A stretch of DNA of 64,000 nucleotides from positions 27,475,022-27,539,021 of the forward strand of contig CM033399.1 of assembly GCA_019426215.1 (NCBI GenBank), read 5' to 3'. This DNA is from Buddleja alternifolia. Lineage: Eukaryota; Streptophyta; Magnoliopsida; Lamiales; Scrophulariaceae. Of this stretch, positions 22,561 to 35,496 are shown in pieces; the stretch's first letter is position 1, and each line of letters opens with the position of its first letter. The position numbers and the translations under genes are program-made. The notes beneath the pieces were generated by a model. The model saw only the letters and a list, made by a program, of their open reading frames with translations, made no database searches and was not told the origin of the DNA.

Positions 22561-24642
22561 ATGGCTTTTAACAAAATGCCTAAGTTGGTAGAGTTAAACT
22601 ATGATTCTTAGAAACTTAAAGCATTCGCATACTTATGTTATTGCGATAATGAAATGTGTGATGTAATTACAGATGACCCCATTCAAATTATGAAAGTTAT
22701 CACTCGAGCCCCTGGAGCGACTGAGGCTACTCCAGATGGTTATGTCGAGAAACCTAAGTTAGAATGGATGCCAAAAGATCGAAAAAGAGCGAATCTGGAT
22801 AATGTAGGACGAAGTGCACTTTACTCAGCGTTAGGAGATAATGATGCATTGTTCAACAAGATCAAGAAATGTAAAACTTCCAAAAAAATAAGGGATAAGT
22901 TGGCCATTGTGTGTGAAGGTTCAGCACAAATGAAGGAGAACAAGCTCTCCATAGCCATGCAAATATTCGAGCATTTCAAAATGCAGCCCAGTGAGACGCT
23001 AGAACAATTAGACGCAAGATTTACTTTGCTCATTACCGAGTTAACATCACTAGATAAGGAATTGACCAACAAGGAAATGGTCAATAAGATTTTTAGAAGT
23101 CTTCCAAGTAAATATTTGATTAAGACTGTTGCTATGAGAGAATCACAGACATTGGAGACTCTTACTCTAGAACATGTGTTTTCAGAGTTGAAGGCATTCA
23201 AATTCGAGTTAGGTAAAGTCAGCGACACAACAACTTCAGTGACTGAATCAGGAGCTTTAGTCGCTACCACAAAAAATAAGGGTAAAGCGGTTAGTGAGGT
23301 TAAATCTATGGAATCAAATGAAGAAAAGGAAATTACTTTATTAGTCAAGAAATTCAAGAAATTTCTAAGATATGAAAAGAGAAATCCTATTGGACAAACT
23401 TCATTTCAAACTCCTCTCCCAGCACCAGCGCCTTAGTATCAAGCGACAGTGTACTCTCCACCTCAACCAATAGCACCAGTTCCATATCAAGCGCCTCCGT
23501 CGCCTACTCAGAATCTCTCAGTGCTAGTAGTTTCAAAGTGATTAACCATTGAACAGAAAATGAAAACTAATTTGTGTTATAATTGTAGGAAACCAGGACA
23601 CTACCAGGTAAATTGCCCTTAACCAAATGTGTCTAAGCCCACAAGGCAAGACTATGCTGATAGAAACCAATTCAGGAGCAACCTTCGCCAACAAGGTTTG
23701 CTAGCGGAATCTGAACCATTCTCCGCACCTGAAGAGGATTTGGAATCATCAGATGGAAGCAGTGATGATGAGCCAACAAGCGACTCAGCGTTGATTTGTC
23801 TCATGGAAAGAGATGATGAAGCGTCTAACGATTCGCTGCCAGAGGTAACCAATGAATTATCTCATCCTCTCTCGTATGATGAATTACTTGACAAAGTCAA
23901 TGAATACTATAAAGATTGTCAAGATTCCGCCAAAATATATCAAAATCACTTCGCTATTATTTCATCGCTCAAGAGTGATAAAGTAACGCTCAAAGCAGAG
24001 TTGCAAGTTCAGCAACAATATATTGAGAAGAACCAATCGCTTGAGAGTGAAATCATTCAATTAAAAAGCGATCTTGATATAATAGTCAAGAGAGAAGTTG
24101 ATCTGATAGCTAGACTTGCTAAATCAGAGCAGCTCGTCTCATCATTTTCAAAAGCTTCTAGAAAGTTGGATAATGTGACTGAAGTAACTAGATTATTTGG
24201 TGAAAAGACCGGTTTAGGATGCGATAAACTTGGTAAAAAACCTAATAAATCTAATGTTACGGAAAACAACAAAGGAAAGGGTGTTATTTTTGTTGAGAAA
24301 AGTTCACAAAGCCAAACGCTAAGTGAACCTAGTGACAATGGTACGAAGCCAAACGAGAAAGCCAAAGCTGACTCAGGCAAGGGTAAGGCTAAAGCAAATA
24401 ATTCACAAAGACGGGTTCATCCAAACGCTCAAAAGGCTAAGGATAAGTCTGACCACTGTGAACCAAGCGCTAAGCGTCTAGCACCAAAAGTGCAACCCAA
24501 TCCAGCGCCAAGAAAATACCAACGTCAATATCCAAGGCAATCAAGATCATATTATGGATACTATGATGATTATAATTATGACTATGATTATGATTACTAT
24601 TATAATCGAGTATATTACTATACACCCAAAAAGCATACATAA
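22561..24642 (+). pseudogene. SIRE gag
   Basis: A single frame runs from ATG 22561 (MAFNKMPKLVELNYDS) to TAA 24640-24642, interrupted by TAG 22609, TAG 23434, TGA 23539 and TAA 23620. The capsid-like part includes AMQIFEHFKMQPSETLEQLD and FRSLPSKYL. A zinc knuckle CYNCRKPGHYQVNC (CX2CX4HX4C) is near 23578. Beyond it come an acidic Ser-rich segment, a coiled coil (about 23930-24180, repeated Leu/Ile heptads), a Lys-rich linker and a Tyr/Asp-rich tail (24550-24630). The TAG at 22609 replaces the Trp expected in a DSWK context. Long coiled-coil gag is typical of SIRE. Confidence 0.82.
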
Positions 24643-24814
24643 AAAAAGATGAACAAAAAGCACACACAACACAATGTGAAACCTAAAGAGGCTAGTATTC
24701 CTATAATGAAGACTAGGCAATATGGGTTTCTAAAGTTTTAATTCAAACCAAAGTCACTAACATTGAAGGACCCAAGAAAACATGGGTACCTAAGAAGAAT
24801 TAGAACTGCCCTTA

Positions 24815-27800
24815 ATGCAGGTACCTAGAGCCAGAACCGATACTTCAGTTTGGTATTTCGATAGCGGGTCATCAACGCACATGACTGGATCAAAGGATCT
24901 TCTAGTCAACTATCGAGCTACCAATGGTCCTCAAGTTATATTCGGTGATAACTCTAAAGGTAAAATCAAAGGTATAGGTATCATGCATAGGGGGAGCATC
25001 ATGATTAGTGATGTATATTATGTTGAGGGTCTTAAGCATAATTTGTTAAGCATTAGTCAATTTTGTGATAAAGGCTTTGATGTAAAATTTTCAAGAGACT
25101 TTTGCTATGTCAACGACGCTAAGACTAAGTCTACTAAATTAAGAGGAAAAAGAATAAATAATGTGTATTTAGTAGATTGGGATTCTACACTTGATAACAA
25201 CCCCACATGCTTTGTTGCTAAAAATCAAATTGAATTGGGTTGGTTATGGCATGGAAAAATGAATCACCTCAACTTCAAGGAAATCTCTCAGTTAATTTCA
25301 CTAAATCTAGTGGAGGGATTACCTAAAGGTTCCTTTCAAAAGAATCGCTTATGTGATGCATATCAAATGGGTAAACAAGTTAAATAATCTTTTAAGAAAC
25401 CATGTCTATCTACTTCTAGAGTTCTTGAACTATTACATCTAGATTTGTTTGGTCCTATTCAAATCATGAGTGTTACTGGTAAAAAGTACTCACTAGTAAT
25501 AGTTGATGATTTCTCTCGCTATACATGGGTAGAATTTCTAGCAACCAAAGATAAAACTAGTGTCAAGCTCACATCGCTAATTCGTCAATTGCAAACATCA
25601 AAAGATTTAAAAGTGACGAGAATTAGAAGCGATAGAGGAACTGAATTTACTAACCAATTTGTTGAGAAATTTTGTATAGATTTTGGAATACTTCATGAGT
25701 ATTCTGCTCCTAGAACACCTCAACAGAATGGAGTTGCCGAGCGACGAAACAGAACACTTAAAGAAGCCACTAGGACGATGCTTGCAGAGTCTAAGCTGCC
25801 TCAAAGGTTTTGGGTCGAAGTTATCAATACCGCTTGCTACACTCAGAACCGGTGTATGATCAACAAGCAACATGAGAAGACTCCATATGAGTTGTGGAAG
25901 AGACGTAAGCCTAATGTTTCATATTTTCATGTATTTGGTTTAAAATGTTTCATTCATAACAATGGATCCCACAGCCTAAAGACTTTTGATCCTAAAGTAG
26001 ATGAGGGAATCTTTCTAGGCTATGCCAAGAATGGAGAGAGTTTTCACATCATAAATAAGATCAAATCAAAGGTTGAAGAATCCATTAATGTTGTGTTTGA
26101 TGATGCTAACCAAGAGCCGAGTAAGGTTAATCTTGATGATGTAGGAATTGAAGATCTTGCCCAACAAGCGTCACAAATTAATCTTAGTGATGATGTGGAT
26201 GATGAGATCTTTGTGCCCATTCCTAAGGTAACTCGTGAGGTTACTAATGATGATAATGTCAGAATCGTTGATGATCATGAAGAGAATGATCATCAAGAGC
26301 AAATTGGAACTGTGAATGATGTAGCGACTGCGCAAGAAACAAATGAGGATCAAGCGATTGATAACCAAGAGTCTCTCAACCCATTCCAACCAGACCACAA
26401 ATGGCTTAGAGATCGTCCACCAGAGCTAGTAATTGGAGATATGGAAGCACTTGTTAGAACTAGGTCTGCTACAATTAATAAGGCCATGTTCGCAAGCTTT
26501 CTATCTCAAATGGAACTAAAGAAAGTGGATGAAGTACTCTGTGATTCAAGTTGGGTAGAAGCGATGTAAGAGGAGCTTAACCAATTTTAGAGAAGTAAGG
26601 TTTGGACGCTAGTACCAAGACCAACTCACCAAGGAGTTATTGGGACTAGATGGGTTTTTAGGAACAAAATGGACGAAGATGGCATTGCTATAAAAAACAA
26701 AGCTAGATTAGTCACTCAGGGATATTGTCAAGAGGAGGGTATTGATTTTGATGAGACGTATGCTCCAGTAGCCCTTCTTGAAGCGATTAGGATGTTCCTA
26801 GCGTTTGCCGCATTTAACAAATTCACAGCATACCAAATGGACGTAAAGAGTGCTTTCTTGAATGGTAAACTCCAAGAAGAAGTCTATGTGGGGCAACCTC
26901 CAGGATTCATCAACAACCATGGCAAAAGTATGGTCTACAAATTCGATAATGCACTTTATAGCCTTAAACAAGCACCAAGAGCATAGTATGACAGTCTCTC
27001 TATCTTCCTTATAGGTAAAGGCTTTTCAAAAGGCAGCGTTGACACAACGTTATTTAAAATTACCCATAATGAAGATATTCTCTTAGTCCAGATTTATGTT
27101 GATGATATTATATTTGGTTCTACTAATAAGCGATTGTGTGAGAAATTTTCGAAAATGATGCAAGATCAATTTGAAATGAGCATGATGGGTGAGTTAACGT
27201 TTTTCTTAGGATTACAAGTTAAACAACTTCCTAATGGAATATTTATAAACCAAGCTAAATATACAAAAGATATGATTAAGAAATTTGGTATGGAAAATGT
27301 ATCATCTTCAAAAATTCCAATGAGCCAAACGCTTAAGTTAGATAAAGATAAATGTGGGAAGAAAATTGATATAACTAACTATAGAGGTATCATTGGATCA
27401 CTTCTTTATCTTACCGCTAGTGGACCGGATATTATGTTTTCTGTATGCATGTGTGCACGCTTTCAAGCTGATCCTAGAGAATTACACTTAAATGCTACCA
27501 AGAGAATCCTTAAATACCTAAAAGGCACACAAAATGTGGGCTTATGGTATCTAAGGGACTCTCCTTTTGAACTAATTGGTTATTCAGATGCAGATTTTGC
27601 AGGATGCAAAATTGATAGAAAAAGTGCTAGTGGTACATGTCAATTTATAGGTGATAGACTATTTTCGTGGCATAGTAAGAAACAACAATCCATAGCGACT
27701 TCTACCGCTGAAACAGAATATGTAGCCGCTGGGAGCTGTTGTGCACAAATCCTTTGGGTGAGGCAACAACTTAGAGATTATGGAAAAATTCTAGGTCCTA

Positions 27801-28042
27801 CCCCAATCCATTGTGATAACCAAAGCACTTTAGCTATGACTCAAAATCCTGTCCTTCACTCTAGAACCAAATAAATTGACATTAGATACCATTTCTTGCG
27901 TGACCATGTTCAAAAGAAAGGTATCTCCATGCATTTCATTGGAACTGACAAACAATTGGTAGATATCTTCACCAAAGCTCTCAACGAACTACGCTTTCTC
28001 ACTTTGAGAAGTGAATTAGGTATGATTGATTTAAACGCTTAA
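24815..28042 (+). pseudogene. SIRE pol: protease, integrase, RT, RNase H
   Basis: One frame carries all domains with stops but no frameshift. Protease: WYFDSGSSTHMTG. GAG-pre-integrase zinc region: WHGKMNHLNF...LCDAYQMGK, with the second Cys replaced by Tyr. Integrase core: VDDFSRYTWVEF, RSDRGTEF and NGVAERRNRTLKE supply Asp, Asp, Glu. [15 protein letters not shown] and YVDDIIFGSTN. RNase H: GYSDADFAGC and STAETEYVA, ending at TAA 28040-28042. Stops occur at 25385, 26567, 26588, 26984 and 27872; the one at 26984 replaces the Trp expected before YDSL. The element cannot make active enzymes. Confidence 0.88.
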
Positions 28043-28933
28043 ATCATAAGAGCATCATATTTTTATAGGCATACGCTTTAGGGGAAATCCACTCTAAATT
28101 ATGCATCTAAAGCGTCTTTCAAAATTGAAATGAGTTATCAATTTTAAGGGGAACTTTAAAATTGTACTTGTAACAATTCATGAGCGACTGTAATAAAAAA
28201 TGACTTTGAAAATTTATGCATTGATTACTAGCGCTTATCTTTTATGCATGACAAAATCAATCTCTAATAAGTCTAAAAATATTTTTTTAATCCAAGCGAT
28301 TGATTTTATCTTTGATCTTTAAGAAATTAAATAATATCTTCTAAAAGAACTTCAGCGTTGAAAAGATTCCCACTTTAACACTAAAGTATTTTTGTTCTAA
28401 AAATATTCATACATAGTTTTCATCGCTAAAAGTAACATGTGGATAAGTACAAATGATCAGATTTGATAACTACCCACTCCTGCCTATCAAATCAAATTGA
28501 TGGTTAATGATTCCTATCTAAACCTAGGCGGTTCAGTGACTACACCAGTTTGAGTACGTGTCAATGTACTATCAGACGCGTATATTTTACGCGGAAAATT
28601 TCAAAATTTTCAAACGTCTTTAAATTAAATGGGTAGTTGCGGATCCCAAAATTTTTCTATTTTGTAACAGTTAACTTATTTTACCACACTGTTTGATATC
28701 CGTAATTTTAAATGAACGGTTCATGTTTAAATCTTTTCATATTTCAAAATTAATGATCCAACAAGTGGCACAATCTAAGCTACTGAGAAGTTATTTCCTT
28801 TGCCTCTATATAAACCCTTCAAGGTTTTTACAGTCAGACTTTACCACTTCCAAAAACTCTCTCTGCTGTAAAATCTTCATCTCTCTCAAGGCAAAAACCT
28901 CTCTCTCTTCCAAAAAGCTTCAAACTTTCAGCA
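28043..28933 (+). other. SIRE spacer between pol and the env-like ORF
   Basis: No ORF is supported. Near the end is CCTCTATATAAACCC (28803-28817), a TATA-box-like element about 120 bases upstream of the env-like ATG, followed by pyrimidine-rich CTCTCTC sequence typical of plant leaders. It may mark an internal promoter for the downstream ORF. Confidence 0.45.
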
Positions 28934-29467
28934 ATGGCACCCAAAGCATCAAAATCTTCCAAATCATCCAAGTCTGCTATCGGAAAATCTTCCAGAGCTG
29001 AAAAACCAATCACCATTAACGTCGGATTTCTTGTTAATTGGGACTATTTATTTGATAACCAGAACTTCCCTCTCCGGACGGTTCTTCCACTCGTCTAAGA
29101 GTCTGGTTTAAGAGATATGATCACTTCCATTTTCAACTACTTTGAGGAAGAAGCTCTTTACTTTTTCAACAATGCTAAAATCTCCGACGATGGAAACTCC
29201 ATTTCCTGCGTCTTTCTTTTTTCTCGTGAGACCTTTGTTCTCACTCCTTCACTGATCTCTTCAATGTTGAATTTACCAGATGATGGTGGTGAAGTAGAAC
29301 ATGTCACTCTCAGTAATGCAACTAAAGTCAGGGAGCTGATAAAAAAGGATGACATTAAAGCAGCTTATGAACCAAACTTCAAGAAAAATGACATGAAGGG
29401 CGAATATGTCATTCTCGCGGACATTTGCGCCAAAATGATCGAATGCAAAAAGGGGACATTCGATAAG
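28934..29467 (+). pseudogene. SIRE env-like ORF, first part
   Basis: The ATG at 28934 begins MAPKASKSSKSSKSAIGKS, a Ser/Lys-rich start, followed by FLVNWDYLFDNQNF. TAA at 29096-29098 interrupts, and the same frame continues (DMITSIFNYFEEEALYFFNN, then LILADICAKM-like ILADICAKMIECKK) until Athila-2 begins after the duplication ATAAG (29463-29467). SIRE elements carry such a 3' ORF; whether it works as an envelope is unproven, and no signal peptide or transmembrane segment is obvious here. Confidence 0.72.
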
Positions 29468-31398
29468 TGACACGCTAAAAGCCAACGTGCTATGATAGCA
29501 AGTGCACTAGTCGTGTGTAGTAATAAGTGGACTAAAAGTCCGGATTGTCGAACCACGGAGACTTGAATTTTAGTTTATGATTTTAACAAAAAAAAGAACA
29601 AATATAATTAAAGTAAATTATAGCTAAAATGCATACAATAAGAACAAGATTACACAATTGATTTTACACAAAGTATAAAGGGAGACTAAGGCACATGCTA
29701 GGTTCAAATTGATCAATTATACTTATAAAGATTCTAGTTGAAGGATTACACTTATATTGTTATGGTGAGAACTCCGAGGGTAGAGAATAACCGATGTCTC
29801 GCGTATAAACTCCTATGGTTAGATCGTGATTTCCCAAATATTCCTATCCGGAAATCTAACCACTAAACATGCATTAACGTACTAGAGTTCACTCGATTTG
29901 AATCGAACAACTTCACCCGGGAATCTTTACCTATGTCTAGGGCAATTCCTCATTAGTTACGGGTCATGATGTGAATTTCTTGCACCCTAAGTCAATTTTC
30001 TCCCGAAATATTAACCTAGGCATAAGATTCTAACATATAGTGATCAAGTATATGCAAAATAGGCAAAAACACAAATTCACATCACATAACAATATAAGAA
30101 CAACCTCAACAATCATCTATTATAAGCATATATCACAATTTGGCCTTACATGGCCCTAATGAATTTAGTTCATAATGGATAATATGAAAAACATAAATGA
30201 ATTAATACACATGTTCATAGACATAATTGAAATGAAAAGCTATAAAAACTCCCTCAAAAGTGAATAATGATGGATCTTGAAGTTGAGCCTTCAATCCCCA
30301 AGCTCTTTTCCTTCCTCTAGTTTTCCCCTCCAAGAGTGATGAAGAATGGTGATGAATGGTGGAGAAATCAGATTAGGGGCTACCCCCCTCTCCTCTATGA
30401 ATCTGAAATTGATAGTGAATGATGAAGAGTATGGGTTCCCCCTCCTTTTATAGCCAAAATTCCACTAAAGTATGCATTAAGAATTCTCATTAAAGTTCCC
30501 CAATGAGAATTCCACCTAAGGTGATGCTTAAAGTTTGGCTTTTAAGATTCCAACCAGCTAAAAAATGCTAAAATTTCGGCCCTTAAGAATTCCACCAAGC
30601 ATAACCATGTGAAAACTTCAACAAAACACATGCATGCTGCCATTTTCTTGCTTTCCAGCGCAGTCTTAGTAGTTTCCTCATAAAATTCTCCACAGATCTC
30701 CAAATTAGATGATTCAAGTTCCCATGTTCAGATAACACATAGATCTACAACTTTACAGAAGGACATTTTGTCCAATTCTGTCGCTAAGTATACCTAAATT
30801 ACGTTTCAATATGGAGGTTGTTTCTGATTTGGCACCCATAAAGTAAATCTACCAAGAAACACACTTATGACAACCCCTCAACACATGTGCTGAATTATGG
30901 CCAAAAGTGATTCTTACCCATCATATAATGCTGGAATTTAGGCTGAAAAGGAGTAACATTCGGACTATCCATGCCTAGGCATGACTAGGAGGGCGTTGGG
31001 GCATATCCTGGCACATGTACTTCTCTGTTCGGCACAATAATCGTATTTCCTTCACAATTATCTCTATAGACCTCCGATTTGGATGTTTCAAGTTCCCATT
31101 TGAAGCTAAGACATACATCTAAAACTTTGTAGAAGAAAACTTTGTCTAAGTCGATCCCGAAATGTACCGAATTATCGCTCGAATGTGGTAGGAGATGCAT
31201 AAACCGCCTAGGTGTTGAAAAACATGCTTGAACTTGTTTTGTACATCGTTTTTCTTCCCTTTTCTTCATGTATTCTCATTTATTACCTGTATTCACTTAA
31301 CACACCTATTAAATGCAAATGTGACATGATTTAAGCAATAAGTGAATCCAAATCATAAGAATTACGGTCTTAAAAACACGTAAAAACACTTCTCATCA
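29468..31398 (-). repeat. Athila-2 3' LTR (left)
   Basis: 1931 bp, starting TGACACGCTAAAAGCC and ending CTTCTCATCA. A minus-strand TATA box GGCTATAAAAGGAGG lies at about 30442-30456. The palindrome CATGCCTAGGCATG is at 30970-30983. A TGCTA-TGA-TAGCA hairpin is at 29488-29500. Confidence 0.95.
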
Positions 31399-31435
31399 AC
31401 ACCCCCAAACTTATCAATTGCTCGACCTCGAGCAA
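31399..31435 (-). promoter_or_regulatory. Athila-2 3' polypurine tract with upstream hairpin
   Basis: The minus strand reads AAGTTTGGGGGTGT against the LTR. The perfect inverted repeat TTGCTCGA-CC-TCGAGCAA lies at 31418-31435, eight bases from the tract. Confidence 0.8.
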
Positions 31436-32671
31436 TAAGAGCTATAAGGCAAGACCAACATCATTCAGTGGGAGAAAACAAAACAACTAACTAACTCACT
31501 TTCGTGGAGTAAACGATTGCACTTAGCGGGTGCAGCAAGCCTTTAAACCTTTGAGTTACCTCAAAGGACGAGTTATAGTCTCGTGAGGGTTTGCATACGA
31601 TATACCCACAAAATCTAGCAAATTTTCAATCCCAACCGAATCAACACATCTCAATATGATCAACAAGAATGAATGGCATAAAATCAACCTTTTAAAGTTC
31701 ACAAATATATACATACATATCAACTATTTTTGCTCATGTGACACCAATACTTGAAACGACTCCATAGGGTGTAGTGAAAAATAAATCTAGGGTATTATAG
31801 TCGAGAGGCATCCTTACCAAATTTTGGACATTAATCCCATATCTATCAACTTTTGATCAAACACAAGGCACAATAATTATAGATAATCTCATAGCCATTT
31901 AAATTTCATTATCTCAAATATTCAACATTCAATTCATATGGAATTTCCATTAAACTTCATTAAGGCTAGATCATGTGCAATGTTTTATTCCATTAGGCTT
32001 TCTATGACACCCATGTAACAAGTTTTAGATCAATGACTCCCAAACTAGATAGTTTTGGGGCATTAAGTGTAGAGACACTCCTAAGGATTTAATCACTCGA
32101 GTATCAAAGGCCACGAAATAAAACTAGATCTTTTAAACAATTCACTTCTTTTGGCTTGAGCATAGCTCAAATTAGCATAATAGTACAGTATATAGGTATG
32201 AAACTTTTCACCTCCAGTACGTATTAGCCTGACCACTTTTGGTCATACCAAAATTCAACCTTTTCAATTCATTGTTAGAATACAAAATTACTGCTCAACT
32301 TATAACTTTATGAGAAATCTAAGTTAATATTTGTGGGAATAATTCCTTAAGTGTCTCAAGATGGTTATCCTCTCAACTCCTCTACCTTCGATTTAAGTGC
32401 ATTGTGAATCATCTAAAGAATCAATTCTAGTCTAAGGTCTCCACGAGCAATTTCAAAGATATATATTCCATTAAATTCAAATTATTTCAAGAATTCATGC
32501 CATTTTTCCAAGTCAATCAATTTCAATGCATCAATTGGAAGGACTAAAAATTTTTCATGCTTGATTTTCTCAACAAAGAAGCATATAAACATGATATCAA
32601 ACAAACTTTCCCCAAAATTAAGCTAAAAATTAGGATTGCACCATCAAAGTTCAAAATAAGTACTCTTCTAA
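31436..32671 (-). other. Athila-2 conserved noncoding 3' region
   Basis: It matches 8196-9438 and 41191-42433 in block order, with no supported ORF. The TTGCAC-TTAGCGG-GTGCAG hairpin near 31517-31535 corresponds to TTGCA...TGCAA in Athila-1 and GTTGCAT...ATGCAAC in Athila-3, so stem bases change while pairing is mostly kept. Confidence 0.7.
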
Positions 32672-32710
32672 ACACCCTCAAACTTAAATCCAACATTGTC
32701 CCCAATGTTG
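32672..32710 (-). promoter_or_regulatory. Athila-2 internal second polypurine tract with hairpin
   Basis: ACACCCTCAAACTT (plus strand) is followed by the hairpin CAACATTG-TCCC-CAATGTTG at 32691-32710. It lies 1.27 kb from the 3' tract. Confidence 0.68.
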
Positions 32711-32978
32711 TTACAACAAGCATACACAACAGTAAAAGAACACTTACAACCAAGGATGTTGAAAAACATCCTTAAACTTCCAATACATGGTCCTATAGCT
32801 TCTCCTCCTCTCGAGTAAAATGAGCATGGTCCAAATTTGCATCATATCTAACACTTCAACTTTTCAAACCATCAAGCATAAGAAAACATACATGCCAAAA
32901 GTGCATGTTTGAACACAACATAAAGAAACAAACTAAACAAAACAAAAACAAAATCAAAAAGAAAAACAAACTTACAAA

Positions 32979-32996
32979 CTTGGGTTGCCTCCCAAG
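32979..32996 (-). promoter_or_regulatory. Hairpin 3' of Athila-2 gag-protease ORF
   Basis: CTTGGGAGGCAACCCAAG on the minus strand, six-pair stem and six-base loop, lies 47 bases past the stop codon. Position and sequence match Athila-1 and Athila-3 although this element has lost most of pol. Confidence 0.7.
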
Positions 32997-33042
32997 AAGC
33001 GCTAGTTTAGAGTCGGTAGCTCGACTTTGTGCTCTTTGAGGT

Positions 33043-35337
33043 TCAAATAGGTGGTCCATTTAACACGACCAAATCCTTGTCATGCCTCCTTTTAGCTCCA
33101 TGGTCTACTTGCTTCCACTCATATTGCGGGATTTTGCAATAAGCCCTTTGTATTGGATGAGTCTTTTCAATCTTACGAGCACGGCGATGGGGTGGAATGT
33201 ATTTCATGCATAAATCTTCTTTTCCCTCTTTGTTGTGTTTATCATAGGGAATCTCATCCTCCAACTCGAGTGTGCCCTTAGTTTTGCCACTTGCACATTT
33301 TTCATCAAGTAAAGTGTTAATAGCATTGACATTTAAACAAGTAAGATCATCCATGGATGGTTTCATGTTTGTATAAGCATCGAATATCCCCTTTTCATCT
33401 CTTACCCTCAATGTCAACTTACCTTTTCCCACGTCAATCTTGGCATTGCTAGTGGCTAGGAAAGGTCTTCCTAGGATCAAGGGAACATCAATGTCGTTAT
33501 CCATCTCGAGAACCACAAAATCGACCGGGAAATAGAATTTGTCAACTTGGACAATACCATCTTCAATTATCCCCTTTGGCCTCTTGATTGATCTATCCAC
33601 GAGTTGGAGGCTCATTGAAGTTGGTTTAGGATTGCCAAGGCCCAACTTCCTAAAAAGAGAATACGGAAGGAGGTTGATGCTAGCTCCCGAATCACAAATA
33701 ACCTTGTCGAATGATAAGGGCCCAATAGTGCAAGGAATCGTAAGACTCCCGGGATCTCGAAGCTTTGTTGGCAATGTGTTGAGCAATGTAGGCAAGATTC
33801 GGGGGAAACTCGGATCCATCTCCTTTTGTTTCTTTTTATATCCATTGGGAAAGGGGAGGCGTACCTCGATGGATGGATGCGTTGGAGTCGAAGAGCCGAA
33901 TTCGGAAGAACCAGGACGTGGCACCTGGGCGCAGCAATTGGCGCCTGGGTGTGGCAACGTAGGCGCCTGGGCGTGGCTGTCTGGGCGCTCGGGCGCCGAT
34001 GTGCGAATAGCATCATTTGCTACATGTTTGCCACTTCTCAAGGTAATTGCATAGCATTGCTCTTTCGGGTTCTTTTCCGTGTCACTTGGTAAAGTTCTCG
34101 GGGCTCTCTCGCTGATCGCCCTTGCCATTTGACCCATTTGTGTCTTCATATCCTTCATCTCCATCATCAAATCCTTCATCATACTACGGAGTTCGTTGAT
34201 TGCTGTATCTGATTTCTTTATTTCCTCATCGAGACGTTCATCGGTTGTGGGAGGCCTAACTTGCCTTTGTACATGAGGATTGCCTTGCCTTTGAGCTTGA
34301 TTGTTGTTGAATGAAGGCCTTGGTGCTTGATAGATACCGGTATGAGCGTTTTGTGCCGGATTTGGCCTTCTTGGAAAATTTTCGGGCACATGAAAATTCA
34401 ATTGAGGTCGATTGGCATTTCCAACATAGTTAACATTGCCAACCATTGTTTCCAAAGCAACTTCTTCTTGAACACAACCAATTTTTCTGGTGGGTGTGAC
34501 TTCTTCATCATTGGGATAGAGTTCATCTTCCCGGGCTAATTGCTCAATCTTGTCCCACACACTTTGGCAATCGAGCCCAAGGAGATCACCACCGGCGCCG
34601 GCATTGAGCCTATTTCGGATGCGCGATCGGACTCCATCATGGAATCGTAGTACTTGCTCGCTCAACTTTAGGTTGTGATCCGGGCATTTTCGGAGCATGT
34701 TTTTATATCTAGCCCATGCCTCGGCTAAGGACTCATGATTCCCTTACTTAAACTCTTTAATATTGCTCCTTAGCTCGTTGATTTTGGAGGGTGGAAAGAA
34801 TTTGCTCAAAAAGGCATCAACCAATTGTCCCCATGTTGTGATGGATTGGGGTGGTAGAGACTTGTACCACATGGTCGCCCTTTCCTTTAATGAGAAGTGG
34901 AAGACTCTTAGACGAATTGCATCAAGATCCCGTGGATGAAATTGGGTAGTCATGAGAGTGTCGTCTAAAGTCTCCAAATGCTCATGAGGTGATTCATGGG
35001 GCTTTCCATAGAAGGGTTCGCTTTGCACCATGCTAAAGATGTGTGACGGAATGTGATAATTTGGTGCATAGAAATTTGGAAAGATCACGGGTCCTGGTAT
35101 GGTGTGGACCCTTGGAGGTAGACTTTCCCGGACCGATGGAAGTCTTTGAGGAGGTGCCGGTTGCATAGCTTGGAATAGATTTTGCAACCATTCCCTGTTT
35201 TCTGGGAGATTTATGTCGGGAAAATTCCCATTTGGATTTCGATTGTCGGCCATTTCTCGAGCGCGTCTACTAGATCGAAGAACACGCTCTATCTCCGGCT
35301 CAAAATTGTATAGAGGCTCGTTAGAAGAGCGGGTCAT
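33043..35337 (-). pseudogene. Athila-2 gag-protease ORF with one in-frame stop
   Basis: It starts MTRSSNEPLYNFEPEIERVL at 35337. Capsid core: AIRLRVFHFSLKERATMWY and FLSKFFPPSKINELR. One TAA at 34744-34746 replaces the Gln expected before GNHESLAEAWARYK; the frame then continues 551 residues. The middle includes a Pro/Ala/Arg-rich region encoded by GC palindromic words (33915-34000). Protease: VICDSGASINLLPYSLF and LILGRPFLATSNA. After protease comes a basic tail (YIPPHRRARKIEK) unlike pol and then the stop. There is no zinc knuckle obvious in gag. It would supply particle protein in trans if the stop were read through. Confidence 0.85.
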
Positions 35338-35472
35338 GCACCACAAATTACACCTAACAATTAAACACAAAAAACAAAATTAGAATAATAAAATAAAAGA
35401 AAGGTTAGAAATAAACGAAGAACTAAGAATTAGGAAAATTTAAACGAAAAATCAAAAACTAAAATGAACAAG

Positions 35473-35490
35473 TCCCCGGCAACGGCGCCA
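35473..35490 (-). promoter_or_regulatory. Athila-2 primer binding site (tRNA-Asp)
   Basis: TGGCGCCGTTGCCGGGGA on the minus strand is a perfect 18-base complement to the 3' end of plant tRNA-Asp, 6 bases inside the 5' LTR. Confidence 0.92.
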
Positions 35491-35496
35491 AAAACT

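Noticed and set aside
30985..31269. 94-residue ORF repeated at 37019-37303
   Set aside because: It is repeated only because it lies in both Athila-2 LTRs and is 99% identical there; no relative keeps it.
33539..34054. Plus-strand ORF opposite Athila-2 gag-protease
   Set aside because: Antisense shadow of a GC-rich coding region.
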